From Christensenella sp. UBA6880 (GTDB lineage: Bacteria; Bacillota; Clostridia; Christensenellales; CAG-917): a stretch of 64,000 bases of DNA. How positions within the stretch are numbered: the stretch's first letter is position 1; each line of letters starts with the position of its first letter. Location: contig DKCG01000041.1 in the NCBI GenBank assembly GCA_002449145.1, positions 34,125-98,124 on the forward strand, written 5' to 3'. Both the position numbers and the translations under genes were made by a program. The notes under the pieces are model-generated. The model was given only the letters and a program-made list of their open reading frames with translations. It did no database searches and was not told the origin of the DNA. Positions 34,769 through 44,405 of this stretch are shown piece after piece.

Positions 34769-36817
34769 TCACTTCACCTTGAAATAGTCGTCTTTTTTGA
34801 CTTTCGTCGTGAGTTTTCCAAAGGAAACGACCGCTTCGCCGCGCTGATTCACGGACGTGAGTTTGCCCTTCTTTTGCAAGGATTTGACAAAGACGTTATC
34901 GCCGATTTTCAAAGGCGAATTGTCGGGAACGTCCTCGACGACCGCTTCTTTTTCGTAATTTGCGGACATATTTTCGAGTTGCTTTTTGAGTTTTCTCGCC
35001 TCGAACAAATCCTTGTCTTCGACTTCGGGCTTGTTGAGAATATCCTTTAATTGCGCAAGAATATCGTTTGCTTCTTCAACGCTGTTTTCGATGAGACGTT
35101 TGGTTTCCTTGCGTATGCTCTCGTCGAGTTTTTCGCGCTTTTCTTCGATACGTTTCTTCTCGATTTCGGCGTCTTTCAACGCTTTTGCGGCGTTCTCTCT
35201 GTCAATCGACGCTTCGCTCACGAGTTCGGCGGCTTTCATTCTCGTCTTTTCCGCCGCTGTCAAAACGTTGTCGAATTGACGTTTTTCAACGGATATTTTG
35301 CTCTTTGCGTTTTCGATAATCTCGTCCGAAAGCCCGAGTTTCTTTGCAATGGCGAGCGCGTTCGACGAACCTATCGCGCCCATAACGAGTTTGTAGGTCG
35401 GACAGAACGTGTTGCTGTCAAATTCCATAGAAGCCGCAACGACGCCTTTCGTCACGAGAGAAAACTCTTTGAGGTCGTTAAAGTGCGACGTGATAAACGC
35501 TTTTGCGCCGACTTTGAGCAAGTATTCGGCGATACTTATGGCAAGCGCCGCACCCTCACCGGGGTCGGTACCTGCGCCGAGTTCGTCGAACAAAACGAGG
35601 GATTTGGACGTGATAACGTTCAAAATGCCAATCGTATTCTTGATATGCGACGAGAACGTGGACAAACTTTGTTCAATGCTCTGCTCGTCGCCTATGTCGC
35701 TGTACACACCGTCGAAAACGGACAAGTTTGCGCTCTTTGCGGGGATAAACAATCCGCTCATTGCCATAATCGTAAACAGACCGACAAGTTTGAGCGTAAC
35801 GGTTTTTCCGCCCGTATTCGGGCCCGTAATCAACAGCATTTTTTCGTCTTTTTCAAGAGCGAGCGACACGGGAACGACTTTTTTGCCGTCGATAAGCGGG
35901 TGTCTGCCCGCGCGGATATTGATTATTCCCGCTTCGTTGAGTTCGGGTTTCACCGCCTTGTACTCTCTTGCGAGTTGCGCTTTTGCAAACACCATATCCA
36001 TATCGACGACGGTGTTGTAACTGTAAGTTATGCCGTCCGCGCAACTTTCGATTTGATTTGAAAAACCTCTCAAAATCCTTTCGATTTCGAGTTGTTCGTT
36101 GACGAGTTCGACTTTTAGTTCGTTGTTGAGTTCGACAATTTGCATAGGTTCGACAAATAGCGTCGAACCCGAAGCGGATTGGTCGTGAACGAGCCCGGGG
36201 ATAGTGCCTTTGCAGTCGCTTTTTACGGGTATGACGTACCTATCGCCGCGCACGGTTATGATGTTGTCTTGCAAATACTTCGAGTACTGCGGCGAAGTTA
36301 TGAAAAGTTGAAGTTTGCTTCTTACGTTGTCGTTGAGTTTGCGAATACGAATACGAATCGCGCGCAACTCGTTCGAGGCGTTGTCGGCAACTTCCGTTTC
36401 ACTCAAAAACGCGTCAAAAATCTTTTTTTCGAGGGTTTCGTTCTCGAACAGTCCCATTGCCATACCTGCAAGTATCGGGCAATCTTTCACCTTGTCGATA
36501 GAGTATTTAAGCCTTCTCGACACGCGAAGCGACCTTCCGACCTTCATAATTTCGGGGATCGCGAGCGTTGCGCCCTTTTTTGCCTTCACAAGAATCTCGC
36601 TTATGTCGTCAACTGCGAAATTCGGCGATAAGGAGTACTCGAAAAGCACTCTGTCCGCTTCCGCCGTTTCGTCGAGAGCGGCGTTTGCGTCCGCGATTTT
36701 TTCGAACGGGACAAGCGACCTTGCCTTATCTTTTCCGCCTTGCGATTGCGCAAACGAGGCAAGTCTGTCGAGAATTTTGGGATATTCGAGCGTATTCAAA
36801 CTCTTTTGATCAAACAT
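34769..36817 (-). CDS. mutS2: MutS2 ATPase lacking the C-terminal Smr domain
   Basis: 682-residue MutS2 (RqcU) homologue, a MutS relative that in Bacillus acts on collided ribosomes and in other species suppresses recombination. The core and ATPase domains are complete: Walker A ITGPNTGGKTVTLKLVG (about 329-345), ABC signature SLSTFSSHIKN, Walker B LVLFDELGAGTDPGEGAAL, then a Lys/Glu-rich coiled coil and a KOW-like segment (KIGDNVFVKSLQKKGKLTSV). The protein ends about 25 residues after that, whereas family members of about 785 residues continue into an Smr nuclease domain. The stop is one base from the next gene, so no Smr remnant remains. Confidence 0.9.
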   Translation of the reverse strand: MFDQKSLNTLEYPKILDRLASFAQSQGGKDKARSLVPFEKIADANAALDETAEADRVLFEYSLSPNFAVDDISEILVKAKKGATLAIPEIMKVGRSLRVSRRLKYSIDKVKDCPILAGMAMGLFENETLEKKIFDAFLSETEVADNASNELRAIRIRIRKLNDNVRSKLQLFITSPQYSKYLQDNIITVRGDRYVIPVKSDCKGTIPGLVHDQSASGSTLFVEPMQIVELNNELKVELVNEQLEIERILRGFSNQIESCADGITYSYNTVVDMDMVFAKAQLAREYKAVKPELNEAGIINIRAGRHPLIDGKKVVPVSLALEKDEKMLLITGPNTGGKTVTLKLVGLFTIMAMSGLFIPAKSANLSVFDGVYSDIGDEQSIEQSLSTFSSHIKNTIGILNVITSKSLVLFDELGAGTDPGEGAALAISIAEYLLKVGAKAFITSHFNDLKEFSLVTKGVVAASMEFDSNTFCPTYKLVMGAIGSSNALAIAKKLGLSDEIIENAKSKISVEKRQFDNVLTAAEKTRMKAAELVSEASIDRENAAKALKDAEIEKKRIEEKREKLDESIRKETKRLIENSVEEANDILAQLKDILNKPEVEDKDLFEARKLKKQLENMSANYEKEAVVEDVPDNSPLKIGDNVFVKSLQKKGKLTSVNQRGEAVVSFGKLTTKVKKDDYFKVK

Positions 36818-36897
36818 AACTTCACTTATATTTCATTATCTTCCGCCCAAAACCGACGAAGCGTAATGCCTCGTCGATTTGCGGTTTTATATCGATT

Positions 36898-39297
36898 TTA
36901 TCTGATTTTTGCGCCGACTTTGCGTTTGAGTGCGGACAAAATCTTTGCCATTTCGGCGGCGATTTCGTCGTCGGTGAGTGTACGTTCGAGCGATGAGAAC
37001 GCAAAACTCATTGCAACGCTCTTTTTATTCTTACCGATTTGCTCGCTCTTGTATTCGTCGAACACTTTAACGTCGGTGAGGAATTTGATTTTCGTGCCTT
37101 TAACTGCGTCTACTATGTCTTGCGCAAGCACGTTATCGTCAACGACGACTGCGAGGTCGCGGTCGATATTCGGGAATTTTCCGAACGGAACGCATTTGCT
37201 CTTTTCAAGGCTTTCGCTGTTGAAAATGCGGTCAATCGAGATTTCCGCAACATAGATTCTCGTATTGTCAACGCCGTAGTTCTTTTGAACGTCGGGATGC
37301 AATTCGCCGAGATAACCTACGCTCTTGCCGTTTACGAACACTTCCGCGCTTCTGCCCGGGTGTAAGAACGGCTTGTTTGCTCTTGCGTATTTTACGTCGA
37401 TATGCAACGCTCTGAACACTTGCTCGATTGCGCCTTTAAGTTCGAAATAATCCGCTCCGTCGCCGTATTCGCCGATGCAAAGTCTGCATTCTTCGTTCGG
37501 CAATTCTTCGAGCGGAAGGCTCTTTGGCAAGTATACGTTCGCAACCTCGAAAAGTCTTGCGCTCTTGTTGAAGTGGGTTGCGTTGTAAACGAGCGTTTCG
37601 ATCATACTGTGCGTAAGCGTCGTACGCATAACGCTGAGTGCCTCGCCGAGCGGATTTTTGAGGCGGATTGCGTTTCTTGCCTCGTCGTTCTCGTCGAGAT
37701 TCAAAAGCGTTGCGAATTTCGGCGACGTGAACGAGTATGTCACGCTTTCCATAAGTCCGCACGCACGCAAGGTATCTTTCACGACGTTCACGAACTTGTT
37801 TTTGTCGGGAAGTCCGCCCTCTGCAAGTCCCGCAAACTCGAACAAAGTCGGTTTGATATGCGAATATCCGTAAACGCGGATAAATTCTTCTGCAATATCA
37901 TTCACGCCGACGATGTCTTCTCTGTCCTCTTTCACGAGCGCGACGAGAGTTTTTCCGTCCTCTCTGACCTCGATTCCGAGACGAGCGAGTATGGAAATAA
38001 GCGTTTTTTTAGGCACTTTGCAGCCGAGAATTTCTTGTATTTTCTTGGTTGTGAACGGAATTTCTCTGAGGGATTGATAATCCACTTTTACGTCGATAAG
38101 ACCGTCTACGATGTCGCCCGAGCCGCTTTGATACACGAGGGTCAAAGCACGTTTGATTCCGTATTCTTGCGAAGCGAAATCAATGCCTTTTTCAAATCTT
38201 GCCGAACTGTCCGAGCGAAGATTGAGTGCGCGAGATGTACGGCGCACGTTGTCGCGAGCAAACTTTGCCGCCTCGAAAACGACTTCGTTCGTGTCGTCTT
38301 GAATACCGCTGTTTGCGCCGCCCATTATGCCTGCAACGGCAACGGGTCTGTCGCTGTCGCAAATGACGAGCATACTCGGATCGAGTTTGTTTTCTTTTCC
38401 GTCGAGAGTTACGATAACTTCGCCTTCTTTTGCATTGCGCACGACGATTTTGTCGCCCGTAAGTTCTCTCTTGTCGAACGAGTGCATCGGTTGACCGATT
38501 TCGATAAGAACGTAGTTGGTGATGTCGACGATGTTGTTTATCGGACGAATACCCACCGCTCTCAATCTCGATTTAATCGTTTGCGAGGACGGGAAAATTT
38601 TGATATTCTTCACGCCTGCCGCCATATATCTGGGGCAAAGTTCTTGATTTTGCACGTCAACGCTGACCATATCGGTGACTTTTGCGCCGCAAGAGCAAAC
38701 TTTATAGTCGATGACGGGTTCTCTGCAATCGGTGTTGAGCGCAACCGCGACTTCTTTTGCCATTTTGTAAATGCTGTTGCAGTCGGGACGATTTGCCGTG
38801 ACGCTCACGTCGAGGATAATATCGTCGTATTCGAGTGCTTTGAGCGCGTTTTGACCGAGCGTCGTGCCCTCTGCAAAGCGAATGATGTCGCCCGTCTTTT
38901 GATTTTGTACGTCGTCCTCGGTTACGCCGACTTCTTCGAGACCGCAAAGCATACCCTCGCTGACGACGCCTCTGAGTTCGCCTTTCTTGATGTCGTGACC
39001 GTCCGCAAGGTGCGCGCCGTCAAGCGCGACCGCAATGGTTTCGCCGCCCTCTACGGGAACGTTGGTCACGACTTGAATGGTCTTTGAACCGATATCGATT
39101 TGAGTTACACGCAAACGGTCGGCGTTCGGGTGTTTTTCGACCTTGACGATTTTTCCGACGACGACGTTTGTCGCTTGTTTTTCTTGATAAATAATATCTT
39201 CGACTTCAAAACCGATTCCGACGAGTTTTTTTGCGAGAGTCGGGATTGAAACGTTGATGTCCACGTAATCTTTAAGCCAGGAAATAGGAACTAACAT
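36898..39297 (-). CDS. pheT: Phenylalanyl-tRNA synthetase beta subunit
   Basis: Large subunit of the (alpha-beta)2 enzyme that charges tRNA-Phe. 799 residues with, in order, the tRNA-binding OB domain (ATNVVVGKIVKVEKHPNADRL-type region), the B3/B4 editing domain (PRYMAAGVKNIKI, IRPINNIVDITNYV), B5, the catalytic-like core (FTSPKFATLLNLDE, ALSVMRTTLTHSMIETL) and a C-terminal FDX-ACB anticodon-binding domain (FPNIDRDLAVVVDD). Nine bases after pheS. Confidence 0.97.
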   Translation of the reverse strand: MLVPISWLKDYVDINVSIPTLAKKLVGIGFEVEDIIYQEKQATNVVVGKIVKVEKHPNADRLRVTQIDIGSKTIQVVTNVPVEGGETIAVALDGAHLADGHDIKKGELRGVVSEGMLCGLEEVGVTEDDVQNQKTGDIIRFAEGTTLGQNALKALEYDDIILDVSVTANRPDCNSIYKMAKEVAVALNTDCREPVIDYKVCSCGAKVTDMVSVDVQNQELCPRYMAAGVKNIKIFPSSQTIKSRLRAVGIRPINNIVDITNYVLIEIGQPMHSFDKRELTGDKIVVRNAKEGEVIVTLDGKENKLDPSMLVICDSDRPVAVAGIMGGANSGIQDDTNEVVFEAAKFARDNVRRTSRALNLRSDSSARFEKGIDFASQEYGIKRALTLVYQSGSGDIVDGLIDVKVDYQSLREIPFTTKKIQEILGCKVPKKTLISILARLGIEVREDGKTLVALVKEDREDIVGVNDIAEEFIRVYGYSHIKPTLFEFAGLAEGGLPDKNKFVNVVKDTLRACGLMESVTYSFTSPKFATLLNLDENDEARNAIRLKNPLGEALSVMRTTLTHSMIETLVYNATHFNKSARLFEVANVYLPKSLPLEELPNEECRLCIGEYGDGADYFELKGAIEQVFRALHIDVKYARANKPFLHPGRSAEVFVNGKSVGYLGELHPDVQKNYGVDNTRIYVAEISIDRIFNSESLEKSKCVPFGKFPNIDRDLAVVVDDNVLAQDIVDAVKGTKIKFLTDVKVFDEYKSEQIGKNKKSVAMSFAFSSLERTLTDDEIAAEMAKILSALKRKVGAKIR

Positions 39298-39306
39298 ATT
39301 CGCACC

Positions 39307-40326
39307 TCAGTTGAATTGTTTGAGAAAACGCACGTCGTTTTCGTAGAGCATTTTGATGTTGGGAATGCCGTATTTTATCATAGCGATACGGTCGATACCG
39401 AATCCGAACGCAAAGCCGCTGTATACGCTGCTGTCTATGCCGCACATATCGAGGACGTGCGGATTGACGATACCTGCGCCGAGAATCTCGACCCAACCCG
39501 TGCCCTTGCAGACTCTGCAACCTTTTCCGTGGCACATAGAGCAAGTGACGTCAACCTCGACGGACGGCTCTGTGAACGGGAAATACGACGGGCGAAGTCT
39601 GACTTTGGTATCTTTCGAGAAAAGTTTTTCCGCAAACGTTTGCAAGCAACCTTGCAAATCGCCCATAGTGATGTGTTTGTCGATTGCGAGTCCCTCGAAT
39701 TGATTGAAAATCGGGCTGTGGGACGCGTCGTCGTCGCTTCTGTACACCTTGCCGGGTGAAATTATGCGGATAGGCGGCTCGCCCGCTTGCATAACGCGCG
39801 CTTGAACTGCGGAAGTTTGCGTGCGAAGCACGATGTTGTCGTTGATATAGAAAGTGTCCTGCATATCGCGTGCCGGATGGTCCTTGGGTACGTTGAGAAG
39901 TTGGAAATTATACAAATCGCTTTCGATTTCGGGACCTTCCACGACGGAGAATCCCATAACAGAGAAAATATCGATAAGTTCTCTCGTGATGAGCGTGAGA
40001 GGATGCAAAGTGCCGAGATTCTCGCGGTTAGACGGCAAAGTAACGTCGATTTCCTCTGCTTTGAGGCGAGCAAGTTTTTCTTGCTCTACAACTTGTTCCG
40101 TCTTTAGATTGAGCACTGTTTCGACTGCCGAGCGCAATTCGTTGACGAGTTTGCCCATCATCGGACGTTCCTCTTTGGGTACGTTTGCCATATCTCTCAT
40201 AAGCATAGAGATTTCGCCGCTTTTGCCGAGATATTTGACTCTGACGTCGTTGAGATCCTGCGACGTTTGAGCCTTCTCGATCATTTCAAGAGCGGCGTTT
40301 TTGATAGCGTCCATTTTTTCTTTCAT
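39307..40326 (-). CDS. pheS: Phenylalanyl-tRNA synthetase alpha subunit
   Basis: Catalytic subunit. 339 residues: N-terminal coiled coil (1-90) and class II synthetase core with motif 2 (SPGKVYRSDDDASHSPIFNQFEGLAID) and motif 3 (GFAFGFGIDRIAMIKYGI), plus FFTEPSVEVDVTC-like PFTEPSVEVDV. First gene of the pheS-pheT-mutS2-thiI unit, driven from the promoter at 40381-40409. No T-box leader precedes it, unlike pheST in many Firmicutes. Confidence 0.97.
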   Translation of the reverse strand: MKEKMDAIKNAALEMIEKAQTSQDLNDVRVKYLGKSGEISMLMRDMANVPKEERPMMGKLVNELRSAVETVLNLKTEQVVEQEKLARLKAEEIDVTLPSNRENLGTLHPLTLITRELIDIFSVMGFSVVEGPEIESDLYNFQLLNVPKDHPARDMQDTFYINDNIVLRTQTSAVQARVMQAGEPPIRIISPGKVYRSDDDASHSPIFNQFEGLAIDKHITMGDLQGCLQTFAEKLFSKDTKVRLRPSYFPFTEPSVEVDVTCSMCHGKGCRVCKGTGWVEILGAGIVNPHVLDMCGIDSSVYSGFAFGFGIDRIAMIKYGIPNIKMLYENDVRFLKQFN

Positions 40327-40380
40327 AACAACTCCTAAATTCTTCGCACGCGTAGTGCGCGCACGCTAAATATATAAAAA

Positions 40381-40409
40381 ATAATAACAATATAAGAACG
40401 ATAAGTCAA
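40381..40409 (-). promoter_or_regulatory. Sigma-A-type promoter of pheST
   Basis: Read on the minus strand: TTGACT (40409-40404), 17-bp spacer, TATTAT (40386-40381). Predicted start near 40374, leader about 48 nt. No antiterminator or specifier structure lies between it and pheS. Confidence 0.65.
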
Positions 40410-40666
40410 CAAAATGTGCCAAAACGGTGTCGAAACGTCGAAAAATTGTGTCAAAATGCCGTCATAGCACAAACAAAAAATGCTAAAACGCCGACATAGC
40501 CACAATCAAAATATGTTATATTGCTTTCAACGCGTCAAAAACTCTTTTAATCGGCACAAAAACAATAAAAATAACGTATGAATTGCAATCCACATTTGCC
40601 AAACAGCAAAAAGCAAGCAAAATCACAGCAAACCATTGCAATATCATATGCAATTTCATAAAGCAA
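40410..40666. other. Gene-free AT-rich spacer upstream of pheS
   Basis: Contains several imperfect repeats of TGTGCCAAAACGGTGTC / TGCTAAAACGCCGACATAG type (about 40416-40510). No gene, T-box or terminator that I can support. It separates the end of the 40667-42043 gene from the pheST promoter. Confidence 0.45.
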
Positions 40667-42043
40667 TCACTTCTTCACTATGACGGTTACGTCGAGCGGC
40701 TTGTTTGCAAGTCGAATATATTTAGTTCCCTCGATTCGAGTGCTTCCGAGATATATTTTCGTATCGTCGCCGCGTTTTATGTGCATATTATGCTTTACGC
40801 CGTTGTTTGAAAACACGACGTCCGCGCTGTCGATATTGTCGGGCAAATGCGGCGATATGCGCAACACGTCGCCGAACGTGGAAATTCCGAAATTCAAATT
40901 ATCAAACTTGTATATAGGCTCAAAAGTATTCTCAAAATCGACTAATTTTGAAATACTTTTGTTCTCTTTCGTTGATTTCTTGTCGAAAAACACTCGCATA
41001 AAGAAATCCGAACTCAACGCCGCGCCGAGCATTGAGATGTCCTTTTTGTGAGAAAGAATACAAATCGATTTATTGAAAAAATCCGCCTTTTTCACTTTGC
41101 TATGCCCTGCCGACGCACTTTGCATATACTTCTCGACTCGGATTGCATACATAAACTCGTCGAGGTTTTCCTTTTCGCTCAAACTGCTTGCAAGCGACAA
41201 AAAGCCGAATTTTTGATTTTCGGTCGCATTTTCAAAACAATCGAATTTATCGTATATTTCGAGCGGCGTATAGTATCTCGAAAAATCGAAATTCAGCACG
41301 GATTCCGCACTGTCGCAAAGTCTCGAATAGGTCATATACAAACCGTCGATAACGCCGTCGAGGCTCTCTTTGTCCTTCTTTTGATAATTCGATTCGAGCA
41401 TACAGAGTTCTAAAAACAGTTTCGATTTTGAAAAACTTTTGTATTTTTTGTTATCGAACGCCATTCCGTTGTCTTTAACGTATTTTTTTGCAAGATTCAT
41501 CGCCTTTGCAACCGTATTCAAGTTTTCGAGAACGAAATAGATTTTTTCGAGAATAACATACAAAAACGCTTCTTTCATCGTCGTTATCTCGGCAAAAGTC
41601 AGCGTTTTTAGCCTATTATGTTCGTTTGCAAGCGTTTTGAATCTGTCCTCGACGAAAATCCAGCCCGTAGAAGCGAGGCAAAATCTTGCAAGTTCCACCG
41701 CTCTCGGCTTGCCGTTTACGCTCGGATTGTCGCAAAGCGCGACGAAATCTATTTTGCAAATTTTATCGACAATCTGCCTATCCTCGCAAAACGTCGAGAA
41801 TATCCCTTTATATTTTTTGTTTTTCAACTTGAAAAGCAGCCGTTTTATATGCCTTTTGTACTTTTTGTCCTCGATTTCGCTTCCCTTGTCGGGCGATTGA
41901 AAATCGAATACGAGAAGTTTGGATTTTCCCTCGTACTCGGCGTTCGTAAGCACGGGAAAATACACCTCTTTGGGATTCTTTTTCAAAATCATATATACGA
42001 TGAAAAACACCGTAACGACCAATATCGTCAATGCGTACGCCAT
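40667..42043 (-). CDS. Unknown membrane-anchored protein
   Basis: 458 residues. Residues about 2-19 form a single hydrophobic helix; the rest is charged, Lys/Phe-rich and cytoplasmic or external. I do not recognise a family with confidence. Two short parts recall cyclic beta-1,2-glucan synthase / GH94-type proteins: LKTLTFAEITTMKEAFLYVILEKI (about 146-169; written here in two overlapping pieces, LKTLTFAEITTMKE and EAFLYVILEKI) and the C-terminal FGDVLRISPHLP (about 393-404). The catalytic glycosyltransferase and phosphorylase domains of those giants are absent, so at most this is a reduced relative. It is divergent from rnpB and lies alone between pheST and rnpB. Confidence 0.65.
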   Translation of the reverse strand: MAYALTILVVTVFFIVYMILKKNPKEVYFPVLTNAEYEGKSKLLVFDFQSPDKGSEIEDKKYKRHIKRLLFKLKNKKYKGIFSTFCEDRQIVDKICKIDFVALCDNPSVNGKPRAVELARFCLASTGWIFVEDRFKTLANEHNRLKTLTFAEITTMKEAFLYVILEKIYFVLENLNTVAKAMNLAKKYVKDNGMAFDNKKYKSFSKSKLFLELCMLESNYQKKDKESLDGVIDGLYMTYSRLCDSAESVLNFDFSRYYTPLEIYDKFDCFENATENQKFGFLSLASSLSEKENLDEFMYAIRVEKYMQSASAGHSKVKKADFFNKSICILSHKKDISMLGAALSSDFFMRVFFDKKSTKENKSISKLVDFENTFEPIYKFDNLNFGISTFGDVLRISPHLPDNIDSADVVFSNNGVKHNMHIKRGDDTKIYLGSTRIEGTKYIRLANKPLDVTVIVKK

Positions 42044-42107
42044 ACGGCGATTATTGCCATATTTTGCTCGAAATAGTAATTCTAAATCAACATATTTTCA
42101 AATTCGG

Positions 42108-42136
42108 TTGCAAAATATCGTCATTTGTGCTTTAAT
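42108..42136 (+). promoter_or_regulatory. Promoter of RNase P RNA
   Basis: TTGCAA (42108-42113), 17-bp spacer, TTTAAT (42131-42136). The predicted start, about 7 bp downstream, coincides with the first paired base of RNase P helix P1 at 42143. Confidence 0.65.
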
Positions 42137-42142
42137 CTTAAT

Positions 42143-42461
42143 GCGAGTTAGCCGAACGGTCGCGTGAAATATTGAGGAAAGTCCGAGCATCACAGGGCAA
42201 GGGTGCCGGGTAACTCCCGGTGAAGGCGACTTCAAGGACAGTGCAACAGAAAAAAACCGCCGCGTATGCGGTAAGGATGGAAAGGCGAGGCAAGAGCTCA
42301 CCCGCAATTTGGCGACAATGCGCGATGTAAACCCCACTCGATGCAAGATCGGGAGTACGAAATGCGGCCCGCAAACTCCCCACATCGCTTGAAACGTGCA
42401 GAAATGTACGTTGTAGATAGATGACCGTTTAAGACAGAACTCGGCTTACAGACTATCTCGC
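42143..42461 (+). ncRNA. rnpB: RNase P RNA (class A)
   Basis: Catalytic RNA that trims the 5' leader of pre-tRNAs. The 5' end GCGAG (42143-42147) pairs with CTCGC (42457-42461) as helix P1. The conserved core is plain: GAGGAAAGTCCGAGCATC soon after the start, the central GGTAAGGATGGAAAGG-type region followed by AGAGCTCACC, and the 3' AGATAGATGACCG with AGACAGAACTCGGCTTACAG. The P1-to-end architecture and the cruciform segment fit the ancestral class A type rather than the Bacillus class B type. A terminator follows at once. Its protein partner is not in the window. Confidence 0.95.
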
Positions 42462-42467
42462 AAAATG

Positions 42468-42500
42468 AAAAAAGAAGGCGCAAGAGCCTTCTTTTTTCTT
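42468..42500 (+). terminator. Terminator of rnpB
   Basis: AAAGAAGGC (42471-42479) and GCCTTCTTT (42486-42494) with a 6-nt loop, then a T/C-rich tail. Confidence 0.85.
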
Positions 42501-42668
42501 CTATTTGATTATGTTTTTCTTCTAATTGATTATGTTTATTTTAGATTTATTTGTACTTAGTTTAGATTTATATATTTGTCAGATTGCACGATACGTTTTG
42601 ACGTAATTGCGACTATTGCGGCGTAATCTATCTTATTTGCATTTCAAATAATGCGGCAAGATTGCGGA

Positions 42669-44360
42669 TTATTTCAAAGAATCCTTGTATCTTTGCGCGT
42701 TTGCTTTCATCTCTTTTGCGTGCGGCACGGCGTATATCGAATAGTCGTTTCCGCCGATAAGCCTTGCCACTTCGTCCGTATCGTCCTCGAGCAAATCGAC
42801 GTGAGTCAACGTCTTGCCGTTTTCGGTGGACTTCGAGATGAGATAGTGATTGTCCGCCATAGAAGCGAGCGACGGCATATGCGTCACGGCAATGACTTGT
42901 CTTGCACGTGAAATGTTACACATCTTTTCGGACACTACCTGCGAGATATTGCCCGAAATTCCGGTATCTATCTCGTCGAAAACCATAGTGCCGATGTCGT
43001 CAACGCCTGCGAGAATGTTTTTGAACGCAAGCATAAATCTTGACATTTCACCGCCCGAAATTATCTTCGCAAGCGGTTTTAATGGCTCGCCGACGTTTGG
43101 TGAAATCATAAATTCCACGCTATCCGCGCCGTTTGCGGATATTTGGTCAACGTCGTCCGTCGTTTCGATTTCGACTTTGAACGTCGAACCGCCCATACCC
43201 AAATCGCAAAGTTCTTTCGTGATGTCTTTTTCAAACTTATCTGCGATTTTACGTCTTTCCTGCGAGAGTTTTTTCGCGCTTGCAAGCAACTTTTCGGCGG
43301 CGACTTTAATTTCTTTTTCGAGTTGGTCCACTCTTTCGGTTGCGTTCGAGAGCGTTTGCGCTTCTTTGGTCGCTTCTTCATAGAATCTTTGCAATGATTC
43401 GTAGCTTCCGCCGTACTTGCGCAAAATCGTGCGCACTACTTCCAACCTTTCCTCAATCTGCTCTGCCGAGCGCGAATCGAAGTCGAGTTTTTGAAGCATA
43501 TCCGAAAGAGTTTCGGATATATCCGTAATTTCAACCTTGCAAGAATCCAACCTATCCACGATAGGCGCGATGTTTTCGTCGTATGAAGAAATTGTGTTCA
43601 AAAGCGAGTTTGCGTTCTTTATGGACGCGCTCACGCTTTGAGAATCGTATCCGTCCAAAAGGTTTTTCGCACCTTCGAGCGCGGATATGATTTTTTCCAT
43701 ATTGCGAATACGCTTGCGAGCGGAAAGGAGTTCGTCTTCCTCGCCTTCTTTTACGTCCGCTTTTTCGATTTCGTCAATCTGGAAGGATAAAATATCGAGT
43801 TTTCTCTCTCTTTCGTCGGCGTTTCCGAATCTGGAAAACTCTTTTTTGAGCGACGTGTATTCGGCAAAATCCTTTTCGACTTCGCCCTTTACCGTCGCGA
43901 TTTTCTTTTCGCCGAGTTTGTCGAGAAGTTTGATATGATTCGCGCTTTTAAGTAGCGATTGATGTTCGTGCTGACCGTGAATATCGACGAGAAGTTCGGT
44001 AAGGCTTTTGAGTGCTGACAAAGTGGAAATTCTACCGTTTATTCTGCACTCGTTTTTGCCGTCCGCACTCATTTTTCTGCGCAAAATAAGCACGTCTTCG
44101 GCTTCGATTCCCAAATCGTCGAGACAATCCTTTACGGCCGGCGTAAGATAATCCTCGAACACCGCCTCTACGCTCGCCTTGTCCGTACCGAAGCGAATGA
44201 GGGATTTATCCGCGCGCTCGCCCAACACGAAATTGAGCGAGTCGATAATAATCGACTTACCCGCACCCGTTTCGCCGCTCAAAATATTCAACCCGTTTTT
44301 GAGTTCGAGTTCGAGTTTATCGATGAGCGCGATATTTTCGATTGAGAGTTGGCAAAGCAT
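42669..44360 (-). CDS. recN: DNA repair protein RecN
   Basis: SMC-like ATPase for double-strand-break repair. 563 residues with Walker A SGETGAGKSIIIDSLNFVLGE-type sequence near residue 30, two long coiled-coil arms (about 155-210 and 310-370), and the C-terminal ATPase half with ISGGEMSRFMLAFKNIL and VFDEIDTGISG. Last gene of the tlyA-nadK-argR-recN set that accompanies OLE RNA. Convergent with rnpB. Confidence 0.96.
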   Translation of the reverse strand: MLCQLSIENIALIDKLELELKNGLNILSGETGAGKSIIIDSLNFVLGERADKSLIRFGTDKASVEAVFEDYLTPAVKDCLDDLGIEAEDVLILRRKMSADGKNECRINGRISTLSALKSLTELLVDIHGQHEHQSLLKSANHIKLLDKLGEKKIATVKGEVEKDFAEYTSLKKEFSRFGNADERERKLDILSFQIDEIEKADVKEGEEDELLSARKRIRNMEKIISALEGAKNLLDGYDSQSVSASIKNANSLLNTISSYDENIAPIVDRLDSCKVEITDISETLSDMLQKLDFDSRSAEQIEERLEVVRTILRKYGGSYESLQRFYEEATKEAQTLSNATERVDQLEKEIKVAAEKLLASAKKLSQERRKIADKFEKDITKELCDLGMGGSTFKVEIETTDDVDQISANGADSVEFMISPNVGEPLKPLAKIISGGEMSRFMLAFKNILAGVDDIGTMVFDEIDTGISGNISQVVSEKMCNISRARQVIAVTHMPSLASMADNHYLISKSTENGKTLTHVDLLEDDTDEVARLIGGNDYSIYAVPHAKEMKANAQRYKDSLK

Positions 44361-44405
44361 AATTCACCGCCTTCGACGAATGTCAAAAAGCAAATACGTT
44401 CGTGA

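Noticed and set aside
35051..36061. 336-codon plus-strand frame opposite mutS2
   Set aside because: Antisense shadow; no recognisable domain.
37402..39087. 561-codon open frame on the plus strand opposite pheT
   Set aside because: It is the antisense shadow of a certain gene. The genome avoids TTA, CTA and TCA codons in sense genes, which leaves long stop-free frames on the other strand; composition (His/Arg/Phe/Cys-rich) is not protein-like.
40327..40666. T-box riboswitch upstream of pheS
   Set aside because: No AGGGTGG-type T-box sequence, specifier loop or terminator/antiterminator pair is found on the minus strand.
42098..42483. Minus-strand ORFs over 42098-42483
   Set aside because: They lie across the RNase P RNA gene and are typical false ORFs seen there.
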